A stretch of DNA of 64,000 nucleotides. Origin: an uncultured Algibacter sp. GTDB taxonomy: Bacteria; Bacteroidota; Bacteroidia; Flavobacteriales; Flavobacteriaceae. Both the position numbers and the translations under genes were made by a program. Positions 54,606 to 63,035 of the stretch are shown here, in pieces. The first letter of the stretch is position 1. Each line of letters begins with the position of its first letter. The notes under the pieces were generated by a model. It was not told where the DNA came from. It did no database searches and saw nothing but the letters and a program-made list of their open reading frames with translations. The stretch is taken from contig NZ_CANKXK010000009.1 in the NCBI RefSeq assembly GCF_947487605.1, forward strand, positions 106,178 to 170,177, given 5' to 3'.

Positions 54606-54612
54606 ATCTGTT

Positions 54613-54632
54613 ATTCCTGCGAAGGCAGGAAT
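54613..54632. repeat. Small palindromic repeat
   Basis: ATTCCTGC-GAAG-GCAGGAAT, an 8-bp stem with a 4-base loop, begins right before fixH. The unit is like dispersed palindromes known from many Flavobacteriaceae. Confidence 0.6.
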
Positions 54633-54664
54633 CTATTTTTAGTTAATAATATTTTTAAATAATA

Positions 54665-54691
54665 CCTACAAGGTTTTTAAAACTTCGCAGG
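54665..54691. repeat. CCTACAAGG palindrome
   Basis: CCTACAAGGTTTTTAAAA followed by CTTCGCAGG; a slightly decayed member of the family at 281, 56326, 56374, 56425 and 60207. Confidence 0.65.
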
Positions 54692-54750
54692 AAACAAGCT
54701 CAAACTTCTGTCTCCCATCTTTGAGCTTCCGTCTTTTTTTATTCTGGCAT

Positions 54751-54843
54751 TACCCTGTCGGGTCGGGCTTTCCACTATATCTTTTTCTCGTGCCTCAAAA
54801 AAGGATGCCGTTTCAATCCCTAATGCACTTATCCGCCAAAGTC
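54751..54843 (-). repeat. GGCGGATAAGTG-type repeat, copy A
   Basis: Read on the minus strand it starts TGACTTTGGCGGATAAGTG, continues through TTAGGGATTGAAACGGCATC and TTTTTTGAGGCACGAG, and ends AAAGATATAGTGGAAAGCCC then CGACCCGACAGGGTAA. It matches copy B at 53111 almost base for base at both ends but lacks the insert. The gap 54606-54871 holds this copy and two smaller palindromes and no gene. Confidence 0.85.
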
Positions 54844-54871
54844 ACTTCTAACTTCTCTAAGATCTTCCAGC

Positions 54872-56296
54872 TTATTTATAACTCCTAGGGCCTAAAAAAT
54901 TAGCCGTAGTTGTTTCAATAAGTTTATCGCCTTTATAAACGCCAATTTTAATTTTATTTCTATCGCCAGTTAATGCCGAATTATTAATTTCAATAAACAA
55001 AGTTCCTTCTGCAATTCCTTGACTTGGTACTACAAAGTCATCACTTGTAGATACCAATCGTAATTCGCCTTTATGAGACATCAGTTTAAAACTCACATCG
55101 TTAATATCTTCGCTAGTTTTATTTACCAATTTATAGGTAAACACATTACTAATAATGTTATTTTCTTTATGTTCATACAATTGCCCAGGCAACCTCAATA
55201 CATTGGCCTCTACATCGTTTCTTAAAAACAGCATTCCAATTAACAAACTAACCATAATAGATAGTACAGCAATGTAGCCTTTCATTCTAGGAGTTAAACT
55301 AAACTTAGCTTTCTTCTCTATATTTTCTTCACTCGCATAACGGATTAAGCCTTTTGGTAAATTGATACTTTCCATAATATGGTCGCACTCATCAATACAA
55401 GCCGTACAGTTTACACATTCTAGTTGTGTACCGTTTCTAATATCAATTCCCGTAGGGCAAACATGTACACATTGTAAACAATCAATACAATCGCCATGTC
55501 CTAAAGCCGCACGATCTTCATTTTTTCTAAATTTCTTTCTGCCACTTTCGCCTTCTCCTCGTTTATGGTCGTAAGCCACAACAATAGATTTGGTGTCTAA
55601 AAGTACCCCTTGTAATCTTCCGTAAGGGCAAGCAATAATGCAAACCTGCTCTCTAAACCAAGCAAATACAAAATAAAATACCGCTGTAAAGATTAATAAA
55701 GAAATTAAGGTGCTTACATTTTCTAAAGGCCCTTCGGTGATGTACTCAATAAGCTTATCACTACCAATTAAATACGCTAAAAACACATTGGCGATAATAA
55801 ATGAGATAAGCGCGAATATGATAAATTTAAGTCCTTTTTTTCGTATTTTTTCAGCATCCCATTTTTGTCTCGCTAGTTTACGCTGTTTATTTCTATCGCC
55901 TTCAATCCAGTATTCAATTCTGCGGAATACCATTTCCATAAAAATGGTTTGTGGGCAAATCCACCCACAAAATATCCTACCAAAAGCTACCGTAAAAAGC
56001 GTGATAAAAACCACACCAATAAGCATGGAAATAACAAATAAATGAAAATCCTGTGGCCAAAATGGAAAACCGAAAATATTAAACCGACGCTCTAATACAT
56101 TGAACATTAAAAACTGATTCCCATTAATTTTTATAAAAGGAGACAGTAATAAAAAAGCCAATAAAAAGTAGCTTACATATTTTCTGTATTTATAAAACTT
56201 CCCATTAGGCTTTTTAGGAAATACCCAAGCACGTTTACCTTCTTCGGTAATGGTGCCAATGGAGTCTCTAAAATTTTCGTTATCTGGGGTTTCCAC
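54872..56296 (-). CDS. ccoG: cbb3 oxidase assembly protein CcoG (FixG)
   Basis: The 474-residue membrane protein has several helices in its N-terminal half and two ferredoxin-like cysteine clusters, CIDCLQCVHVCPTGIDIR and CVNCTACIDECD, preceded by CGWICPQTIFMEMVFR. The C-terminal IG-like domain (about 380-474) is periplasmic. CcoG is a copper(II) reductase for oxidase biogenesis in other bacteria. It follows ccoP after a cluster of palindromes. Confidence 0.94.
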   Translation of the reverse strand: METPDNENFRDSIGTITEEGKRAWVFPKKPNGKFYKYRKYVSYFLLAFLLLSPFIKINGNQFLMFNVLERRFNIFGFPFWPQDFHLFVISMLIGVVFITLFTVAFGRIFCGWICPQTIFMEMVFRRIEYWIEGDRNKQRKLARQKWDAEKIRKKGLKFIIFALISFIIANVFLAYLIGSDKLIEYITEGPLENVSTLISLLIFTAVFYFVFAWFREQVCIIACPYGRLQGVLLDTKSIVVAYDHKRGEGESGRKKFRKNEDRAALGHGDCIDCLQCVHVCPTGIDIRNGTQLECVNCTACIDECDHIMESINLPKGLIRYASEENIEKKAKFSLTPRMKGYIAVLSIMVSLLIGMLFLRNDVEANVLRLPGQLYEHKENNIISNVFTYKLVNKTSEDINDVSFKLMSHKGELRLVSTSDDFVVPSQGIAEGTLFIEINNSALTGDRNKIKIGVYKGDKLIETTTANFLGPRSYK

Positions 56297-56325
56297 GATG
56301 TTGTTTTCTTTACTTTTTTTATTCA

Positions 56326-56455
56326 GACCTGTCAGGTTTTTAAAACCTGACAGGTCTTTTTATTTGTCTTAATCCTGTAAGGTTTCAAGAACCTTGTAGG
56401 TATTACTGTTTTTTGTTTTTTAAAGACCTACAAGGTTTTAAAAACCTTGCAGGTC
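56326..56455. repeat. Cluster of three palindromic repeats
   Basis: Three members of one family lie in tandem: GACCTGTCAGG/CCTGACAGGTC at 56326-56356, CCTGTAAGG/CCTTGTAGG at 56374-56400 and GACCTACAAGG/CCTTGCAGGTC at 56425-56455. Each can form a stem of 11 or more base pairs with TTTTTAAAA at the centre. They fill the gap between ccoP and ccoG and may attenuate transcription into ccoG or protect the mRNA. Confidence 0.85.
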
Positions 56456-56468
56456 AATAAGCATTAGC

Positions 56469-57398
56469 TTAGTTTGATATAGTTTGTGTTGAATCTGTAA
56501 CAGTTTCAACAGGTGTTTCTGCATTTTCATCTACCCAAATATCACCTTCAGCAGGTTTTGGGTTTGCTGGTGTAGTCCCTTGAAATGTTAATACATAACT
56601 TGCTACTTGTGCCATTTCTAAAGGTTTTAACTGTGCTTTCCATGCAATCATTCCTTTTCCAGATCGCCCGCCTTCAGATACCGTTCTAAATACATTTTTA
56701 ATACCACCACCAAGTATCCAATGGTCATCAGTTAAGTTTGGTCCAATACCACCACCACCGTCTGCCATATGACAAGCCACACAGTTGGTCTGGAAAATAG
56801 TTTTACCAGCACTTACGTCAGCCGCATCAGTAAGTTGTGTAACGGTATTGATGTCAACTAGGTTTTTAGCGGTTTTTTTGTAAGCTTCAATAGCCACTTT
56901 AGCATCTGCCAATTCTGTTTCTAATTCATCAAATTGATTGTCGCCATCAAAAATGTGGAATCTTACCAAGTAAACAGCTGCGAAAATAATGGTGATATAA
57001 AATCCGTAAAGCCACCAAGGCGGTAGGTTATTATCTAATTCTTTAATACCATCATAATTGTGGTCTAATATAATTTCGCCTTCTTCTTCAATAGGTTTTT
57101 GTCCCAGAAGTTTGTTATATATATTTTTAATCCAAGTGAATTGAAACGATTTTTCTTTTTCTGCTAAAAAACGTGCTTTAGCCTCTTCATCTAATTTATG
57201 AAGCATTACGTTTTCTAAAGCGCCAATAATGGCTTCAATAGCTATTAAAATAAGTAATACTAAAAAAAGAAATAGTAGTACTACGGGGTATTCAATAAAT
57301 GCTGGTTTTTCGCCTGAATCTATAAAGAATTCAACTGCTCCAAATATGATAAAGAATGCTACTGGAACACGAATCCAAGATGGAATAAATCGTCTCAT
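56469..57398 (-). CDS. ccoP: cbb3 oxidase subunit CcoP, single haem
   Basis: The 309-residue protein has two N-terminal membrane helices (about 12-25 and 37-62), another around 125-145 (LPPWWLYGFYITIIFAAVYLVRF, the CcoP core anchor) and one c-type haem site, NCVACHMADGGGGIGPNL, at about 205. Proteobacterial CcoP has two haems; the single haem and the extra N-terminal helices are typical of the Bacteroidota form. It accepts electrons for CcoN. Overlaps ccoQ by four bases. Confidence 0.92.
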   Translation of the reverse strand: MRRFIPSWIRVPVAFFIIFGAVEFFIDSGEKPAFIEYPVVLLFLFLVLLILIAIEAIIGALENVMLHKLDEEAKARFLAEKEKSFQFTWIKNIYNKLLGQKPIEEEGEIILDHNYDGIKELDNNLPPWWLYGFYITIIFAAVYLVRFHIFDGDNQFDELETELADAKVAIEAYKKTAKNLVDINTVTQLTDAADVSAGKTIFQTNCVACHMADGGGGIGPNLTDDHWILGGGIKNVFRTVSEGGRSGKGMIAWKAQLKPLEMAQVASYVLTFQGTTPANPKPAEGDIWVDENAETPVETVTDSTQTISN

Positions 57399-57580
57399 AA
57401 TATATCGTCGTTTTGGTTGTCTAATGGAAGGTTGCTAACTCTTTTTATATAGTCTTTTTTTGCGGTTGCTACCCACCAAAAAAGGGCTACAAAAAAGATG
57501 AAAAATATAAGTAAGGAGATAATTGGGTAAATTTCAATACCTGTGATACTCTCCATGTGGTTTTTTACAAATTTTAACAT
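57395..57580 (-). CDS. ccoQ: CcoQ-like small oxidase subunit
   Basis: The 61-residue protein has one membrane helix (about 17-37, IYPIISLLIFFIFFVALFWWVATAKKDYI), the usual form of CcoQ/FixQ. It sits between ccoNO and ccoP and overlaps the latter by four bases. Confidence 0.85.
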   Translation of the reverse strand: MLKFVKNHMESITGIEIYPIISLLIFFIFFVALFWWVATAKKDYIKRVSNLPLDNQNDDIL

Positions 57581-57636
57581 GATTTTTGTTTTAGTTACTG
57601 GTTATTATTTTAAACTAATAACCAACAAACAGTTAA

Positions 57637-59820
57637 CTAATTTTCTACATTAATATCGGTTCCTAGTCGCTGTAAATAAGCAATAAGGGCTACAATCTCT
57701 CTGTTTTTCATTTCTATAAAATCTTCACCATTGTCTGTAGCATATTTTTTATCGGCTTCATAATTTTTGGCAAAGTCTGGATCGCTATAAAGGTTTTTCT
57801 CAATTTGAGTCCCTTGCTCTAACATACTTTGTTGTGCGTTAGCAATATCCTCTTCTGTATAAGGCACACCAAGAGTTACCATAACTTCCATTTTGGCTTC
57901 AGTTTGTGACTTATCTAATTCACTACTGCTACCAGTAATCAACCAAGGATATCGAGGCATAATAGAACCCGATGAGGTACTCTGTGGATCGTACATGTGA
58001 TTGAAATGCCAATTATCAGAATACTTAGCACCAATACGATGTAAATCTGGTCCTGTACGTTTACTTCCCCAAAGGAATGGATGGTCGTAAACAAACTCCC
58101 CAGCTTTTGAGTATTCGCCATAGCGTTCAACTTCACTTCTAAACGGACGAATCATTTGCGAGTGGCAACCTACACAACCCTCACGGATGTAAATATCTCG
58201 ACCTTCTAATTCTAAAGGCGAATAAGGTTTCACACTAGCTATTGTTGGGATATTAGATTTTACCATAATTGTTGGTACAATCTGGATAATACCACCAATT
58301 AAAATTGCCACAGTAGCTAATAAGGTTAATTGGATTGGTCGTCTTTCTAACCAAGTATGCCATCCTTCACTTGCAGTACGTTTTTTAGTTACTCGTTCTA
58401 GAGCTGGAGCTTCAGCTAATTCGTCTGTAACTTTACTACCACTTCTAACAGTAACAATTACATTGTAAACCAGTATAAACATACCAATTATGTATAGCGA
58501 ACCACCAATAGCACGCATCCAATACATAGGCATAATTTCAGTAACTGTTTCTAAAAAGTTACCGTAAACTAAAGTCCCATCAGGATTAAACTGCTTCCAC
58601 ATACTTGCTTGGGTAAACCCAGCAACATACATAGGTAGCGCGTATAAAATAATACCTAAAGTCCCTAACCAAAAATGTAAATTAGCTAAGCCTATAGAAT
58701 GTAATTTGGTTTTAAATAATCTAGGGATGAGGTAGTAAATAATACCAAATGCCATAAACCCGTTCCAAGCTAAAGCGCCAACGTGTACGTGGGCTATAAT
58801 CCAATCGGTAAAGTGGGCAATTGCATTTACGTTTTTAAGTGATAGGGTAGGCCCTTCAAAAGTTGCCATACCATAACCTGTAATAGCTACCACCATAAAT
58901 TTTAAAACAGGGTCGGTACGTACTTTATCCCAAGCACCACGTAGTGTTAACAATCCGTTTATCATACCACCCCAAGACGGCATTAATAGCATCACAGAAA
59001 AAGCAACACCTAAATTTTGTGCCCATTCTGGTAAAGCGGTGTATAATAAGTGGTGTGGTCCAGCCCAGATATAAATAAATATTAACGACCAAAAATGCAC
59101 AATAGAAAGCCTATAAGAATACACAGGTCTGTTGGCTGCTTTAGGTACAAAATAATACATCAAACCTAAAAACGGTGTCGTTAAAAAGAAAGCCACCGCA
59201 TTATGTCCATACCACCATTGTACTAAAGCATCTTGTACCCCAGCGTAAACCGAGTAACTTTTCATGGCACTAACAGGTAACTCTAAACTATTAAAAATAT
59301 GAAGTACCGCAACTGTTATAAAGGTGGCGATATAAAACCAAACAGCAACATACAAATGGCGCTGGCGGCGTTTTAAAATGGTCCAAATCATATTCACACC
59401 AAAAACTACCCAAATTAGAGCAATGGCAATATCTATAGGCCATTCTAACTCAGCATATTCTTTAGATGTGGTGTAACCCAACGGCAACGAAATAGCCGCT
59501 GCAACAATAATTAATTGCCACCCCCAAAAGTTAATATTACTTAAAAGGTCGCTCGCCATACGCGTTTTTAATAAACGCTGTAGCGAATAGTAAATACCAG
59601 CAAACATTGCATTTCCCACAAAAGCAAAAATCACAGCATTAGTGTGTAAAGGTCTTAACCGACCAAAACTAAGCCACGAAATCCCATCCGTAAGGTTTGG
59701 GAATAAAAACATAAAAGCAAGTAGCAAACCTACTGCCATACCCACAACGCCAAAAACAATTGTAGCGTAAATGAATTTGGTAACGATTTTATTATCGTAA
59801 TGAAATTGTTGCATTTTCAT
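57637..59820 (-). CDS. ccoNO: cbb3 oxidase CcoN-CcoO fusion
   Basis: From ATG 59820 (MKMQQFHYDN) the protein has 727 residues. The N-terminal 480 are the 12-helix haem-copper subunit CcoN, with histidines in LRPLHTNAVIFAFVG, WWYGHNAVAFFLTTPFLG, WAGPHHLLY and IAHVHVGALAWNGF. The C-terminal 200 residues are CcoO, with a membrane helix and one c-haem (EGCVGCHSQMIRPF). CcoN and CcoO are separate in Proteobacteria; the fusion is usual in Bacteroidota. It reduces oxygen with very high affinity. Confidence 0.96.
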   Translation of the reverse strand: MKMQQFHYDNKIVTKFIYATIVFGVVGMAVGLLLAFMFLFPNLTDGISWLSFGRLRPLHTNAVIFAFVGNAMFAGIYYSLQRLLKTRMASDLLSNINFWGWQLIIVAAAISLPLGYTTSKEYAELEWPIDIAIALIWVVFGVNMIWTILKRRQRHLYVAVWFYIATFITVAVLHIFNSLELPVSAMKSYSVYAGVQDALVQWWYGHNAVAFFLTTPFLGLMYYFVPKAANRPVYSYRLSIVHFWSLIFIYIWAGPHHLLYTALPEWAQNLGVAFSVMLLMPSWGGMINGLLTLRGAWDKVRTDPVLKFMVVAITGYGMATFEGPTLSLKNVNAIAHFTDWIIAHVHVGALAWNGFMAFGIIYYLIPRLFKTKLHSIGLANLHFWLGTLGIILYALPMYVAGFTQASMWKQFNPDGTLVYGNFLETVTEIMPMYWMRAIGGSLYIIGMFILVYNVIVTVRSGSKVTDELAEAPALERVTKKRTASEGWHTWLERRPIQLTLLATVAILIGGIIQIVPTIMVKSNIPTIASVKPYSPLELEGRDIYIREGCVGCHSQMIRPFRSEVERYGEYSKAGEFVYDHPFLWGSKRTGPDLHRIGAKYSDNWHFNHMYDPQSTSSGSIMPRYPWLITGSSSELDKSQTEAKMEVMVTLGVPYTEEDIANAQQSMLEQGTQIEKNLYSDPDFAKNYEADKKYATDNGEDFIEMKNREIVALIAYLQRLGTDINVEN

Positions 59821-59918
59821 AAGTACATATTTATTTTTATTAAAGGTCTTATGCAATCGCTTTTAAAATTTGCTCTTTTTCAATTAAGCTTTTGGTTGGC
59901 GATTTCATATCTAAAAAT

Positions 59919-60104
59919 TTATTCTTCTTTGGTTAGTATCGTTTTATTGGTTTCTTCTTTAATCAATTCATCCTCAAAAAGCATGCGTACCGATGGCGTA
60001 TAACTATCGTCAAACTGTCCGCTTTTCACAGCTATAATAAAGGCTACAAAAAAGCCAATAGCCACAATAATGCTAATAGCAAGTAAAATATATATAACGC
60101 TCAT
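59919..60104 (-). CDS. ccoS: cbb3 oxidase maturation protein CcoS
   Basis: The 61-residue protein has one membrane helix (MSVIYILLAISIIVAIGFFVAFIIAVKSGQFDDSYTPSVRMLFED), with the typical W/SGQFDD motif. CcoS is required to insert cofactors in CcoN. It is the first gene after the FNR-type operator, ahead of ccoNO by 98 bp. Confidence 0.92.
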   Translation of the reverse strand: MSVIYILLAISIIVAIGFFVAFIIAVKSGQFDDSYTPSVRMLFEDELIKEETNKTILTKEE

Positions 60105-60124
60105 ACCTATTTGAAGTTATGGTT

Positions 60125-60168
60125 CAAAAGTACTTTTAAGGTCTATTTAAAAAAATGACATTTATCAT
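60125..60168 (-). promoter_or_regulatory. FNR-type operator and -7 box of the ccoS-ccoNOQP operon
   Basis: On the minus strand the -7 box TACTTTTG (60125-60132) lies 33 bp (centre to centre) downstream of the palindrome ATGATAAATGTCAT (60155-60168), the same spacing as at hemN and ccoI. The box ends 20 bases before the ccoS ATG. Confidence 0.72.
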
Positions 60169-60206
60169 GTTTTAATTTTTTATTTGGGCGTTACTTTTTG
60201 CTCATA

Positions 60207-60233
60207 CCTACAAGGTTTTTAAAACCTTGCAGG
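60207..60233. repeat. CCTACAAGG palindrome
   Basis: CCTACAAGGTTTTTAAAA and CCTTGCAGG: a full member of the palindrome family of the cco locus. Confidence 0.75.
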
Positions 60234-60242
60234 ATCACAAAA

Positions 60243-60332
60243 AGTCGGGCTATCCGTTCCAAGTCCTCGCACCTCCTACGTCGGGCTGTGGGCTTTCCTC
60301 TACTATCCCTAACGCACTAATCCGCCAAAATC
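60243..60332 (-). repeat. GGCGGATTAGTG-type repeat, copy C
   Basis: The minus strand reads GATTTTGGCGGATTAGTG, GTTAGGGATAG, then GAGGAAAGCCC and further GTCGGGCTT-like pieces; it matches copies A and B in the first 30 bases and the AAAGCCCGAC end but is rearranged between. Confidence 0.65.
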
Positions 60333-60388
60333 CGTTTTAAACTCCAAAACCATTTTTATTTTGCTGTTTATAAGCTTTAACCCTCCGA

Positions 60389-60432
60389 GTTTTTCTTTAG
60401 GAAAAACCCACCTCCCTTTAAAAAAAGGGAGG
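60389..60432. repeat. Two adjacent hairpins
   Basis: GTTTTTC / GAAAAAC (60389-60407) is followed by CCTCCCTTT / AAAGGGAGG (60411-60432). Both lie in the 448-bp gap between ccoS and ccoI (60105-60552), which otherwise shows no gene. Confidence 0.55.
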
Positions 60433-60552
60433 AACTCCTACCAATTTCATTTGGAAATCGTGAAGAAAGAAGAGTCAAATTTATCTCGACGCATTTCAGA
60501 GAAACACCACAAAGCCATTAATTCACAATAATTCGAGAATTTGTGGCTACTC

Positions 60553-62928
60553 TTATTTCAATTTCCTACCCAATACATTAGTACAAACCGTCGTAAACAC
60601 CACAATGCTAATCGAACTCAAAGGCATCAAAATAGCAGCAATAACTGGGGATAATTGTCCTGTAACCGCAAAATAAAGTCCAATGCTGTTATAAATAAGC
60701 GACAGTAAAAAACTCCATTTTATAATCTTAATAGCCGTTTTAGAAGCCTTGATAAAAGCAAACAACTTATTGAATTTACCAGCATCCAAAATCGCATCAC
60801 AAGCAGGCGAAAACACATTTACATTCTCCGAAATAGCAATCCCAACATTGCTCTGCGCCAAAGCACCAGCATCGTTTAAACCATCACCAACCATTAACAC
60901 TTTAGCACCAGAGTTTTGATGGTGTTTAATGTATTCCAACTTATCCTCAGGCTTCTGATTAAAAAACAGTTTTGTTTTAGCAGGCAACAGCTTCGTTAGG
61001 TTCTCTTGCTCTCCAGCATTATCCCCCGAAAGAATTACCAAATCATACTCCTTTTTAAGTTTGTTAAACAATTTTGAAAGTCCTTTTCTATAGCGGTTGT
61101 AAAACGTAAATTTCCCTTTGTATTGATTGTTGGTACTTACATGTACTGCTGTATTCAATGTTGCCGTTTCAGAAGCAAACCCAACAAAAGGCGCAGAACC
61201 AATTTTTATAGAATTCTTATTGTTTTTAGCCATAATGCCCTTACCAATATGCTCTTCATAATCATCTATAGTTACAATATCATTGGCGTTCAAAAGGGCA
61301 TACAACGACCTACTCAAAGGATGGTTCGAATTACGTAGTGTACTTTTTAAAAGCGATTCCTCTTCACCCGAAAGTTCCAATCCACTATATGCTATAGACG
61401 TTTCTTTATTAGCAGTAATCGTTCCTGTTTTATCAAAAATAATGGTATTAATAGCCGCCAATTGCTCAATAACCGAAGCATTTTTAGCGTAAAACTTTAG
61501 CTTTCCAAAAATGCGTAATAAGTTGCCAAATGTAAAAGGAGCAGCCAAAGCAATAGCACAAGGGCACGCAATAATAAGCACCGATGTAAATACATTTAAC
61601 GCTTTAGAGGAATCTATAAATAGCCAATACGCTGTCGAAATTATAGCAATACTCAAAACCGCAATGGTAAAACGCTTGCTAATGGCATTGGTTAAAGTTG
61701 TAAAGCCATCCTCTTTATTTTTACTAAACACATCGTTGCTCCACAATTGCGTTAGGTAACTTTGTTCAACGGTTTTTAAAACATCAACTTCAATACTGCC
61801 ATCCAATTGTTTTCCGCCAGCAAATAGTTTATCTCCAGATTGTTTTGAAACCGCTTCAGATTCGCCAGTAACAAAACTATAATCAATCCGTGCATTGCCT
61901 TTAATCAAAATACAATCTACAGGAATTAACTCTTCATTTCTTATTAAAAGTCTATCCCCTTTTTTAATGTCAAATACTTGAATAGACGCTTCAGAATTAT
62001 CAGAAGAAATTTTAGTAATTCCGATAGGGAAATACGATTTATAATCCCGTTCAAAAGACAAGAAGTTATACGTTTTTTGTTGGAAAAATTTTCCAAGCAG
62101 TAAAAAGAAAATAAGTCCCGATAAACTATCAAAAAAACCTGTACCAATATTCAGAACTATTTCGGCTGTACTTCTTATAAATAAAACAGCTGCACCTAAA
62201 GCAATAGGCACATCAATATTTAAAATTTTAGACCGTAATCCTTTATAAGCCGAAATAAAATAATCTTGAGCAGAGTAAAAAACAACAGGTAAAGAAAACG
62301 CAAACATCAACCACCTAAAAACTGGTGCGTATTTCTCAATCCAAAACCCATGTACTTGAAAATACTCTGGAAACGATAAAAACATAATATTTCCAAAGGC
62401 AAAACCAGCAACACCAAGTTTATAAATAAGCGACCTATCAACATTCTTTTTTTCAACAGAATAATCATCTAAACTTATAAAAGGTTCGTAACCAATACTG
62501 CTTAAAAGTTTCACTAATGCTTTCAAAGAAAAGTTCTCGGTATTATAATTTACCCGAACGGTTTTCTTTCCAAAATTCACAATAGACGAACTTATATTGG
62601 GGTGTAACTTGTTCAAATTCTCCAAAATCCAAATACAAGAACTGCAATGTATGTGCGGAATATATAAAGTGACTATTTGCGTTTTTTCGTCATTAAACTC
62701 CAGTAAACTTTCAACAATTTTTTCGTTTTCTAAAAAGTTGTATTTGCCTTCTATTTCTTTAGGCGTAGCTCCTGGTGCATTTTGTAAATCGTAATAGCAA
62801 CTTAAATCGTTCGCAGAGAAAATTTCGTACACAGTTTTACAACCGTTGCAGCAAAACGATTTTTCATCATATGTAATATCGGAAGTTGTAGAATCTAATC
62901 CACAATGGAAACATGTTTTATGCCCCAT
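60553..62928 (-). CDS. ccoI: Copper-transporting P-type ATPase CcoI (FixI)
   Basis: The 791-residue ATPase supplies copper to the cbb3 oxidase. An N-terminal cysteine-rich segment (CFHCGL...CCNGC) precedes a heavy-metal domain with HCSSC (about residues 94-98). Membrane helices follow, with the ion motif ACPCAIALAAP, the phosphorylation site FDKTGTITA and MVGDGLNDAGAL. The phosphatase motif TGES is in VTGESEAVS. It starts 56 bp from an FNR-type operator shared with the divergent regulator. Confidence 0.95.
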   Translation of the reverse strand: MGHKTCFHCGLDSTTSDITYDEKSFCCNGCKTVYEIFSANDLSCYYDLQNAPGATPKEIEGKYNFLENEKIVESLLEFNDEKTQIVTLYIPHIHCSSCIWILENLNKLHPNISSSIVNFGKKTVRVNYNTENFSLKALVKLLSSIGYEPFISLDDYSVEKKNVDRSLIYKLGVAGFAFGNIMFLSFPEYFQVHGFWIEKYAPVFRWLMFAFSLPVVFYSAQDYFISAYKGLRSKILNIDVPIALGAAVLFIRSTAEIVLNIGTGFFDSLSGLIFFLLLGKFFQQKTYNFLSFERDYKSYFPIGITKISSDNSEASIQVFDIKKGDRLLIRNEELIPVDCILIKGNARIDYSFVTGESEAVSKQSGDKLFAGGKQLDGSIEVDVLKTVEQSYLTQLWSNDVFSKNKEDGFTTLTNAISKRFTIAVLSIAIISTAYWLFIDSSKALNVFTSVLIIACPCAIALAAPFTFGNLLRIFGKLKFYAKNASVIEQLAAINTIIFDKTGTITANKETSIAYSGLELSGEEESLLKSTLRNSNHPLSRSLYALLNANDIVTIDDYEEHIGKGIMAKNNKNSIKIGSAPFVGFASETATLNTAVHVSTNNQYKGKFTFYNRYRKGLSKLFNKLKKEYDLVILSGDNAGEQENLTKLLPAKTKLFFNQKPEDKLEYIKHHQNSGAKVLMVGDGLNDAGALAQSNVGIAISENVNVFSPACDAILDAGKFNKLFAFIKASKTAIKIIKWSFLLSLIYNSIGLYFAVTGQLSPVIAAILMPLSSISIVVFTTVCTNVLGRKLK

Positions 62929-62953
62929 AATATTTGCTCATTTATACCTGATA

Positions 62954-62997
62954 CAAAAATCTAAAATGAAGTGAATTTAAAATATGATATCTGTCAT
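62954..62997. promoter_or_regulatory. FNR-type operator between ccoI and the FNR-like gene
   Basis: ATGATATCTGTCAT (62984-62997) lies in the 107-bp divergent gap. On the minus strand its centre is 33 bp from a -7-like box GATTTTTG (62954-62961) for ccoI. On the plus strand the best box for the regulator, AAACTTTG (63024-63031), has one mismatch and lies 37 bp away, so the regulator may be controlled differently. Confidence 0.65.
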
Positions 62998-63035
62998 GTT
63001 TTATTTATTTTTACAGTACAATCAAACTTTGTAGT

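Noticed and set aside
53000..60552. Repeats of the cbb3 locus as a CRISPR array
   Set aside because: Units are palindromic, irregularly spaced, on both strands and not separated by equal-length spacers; no cas genes are present.
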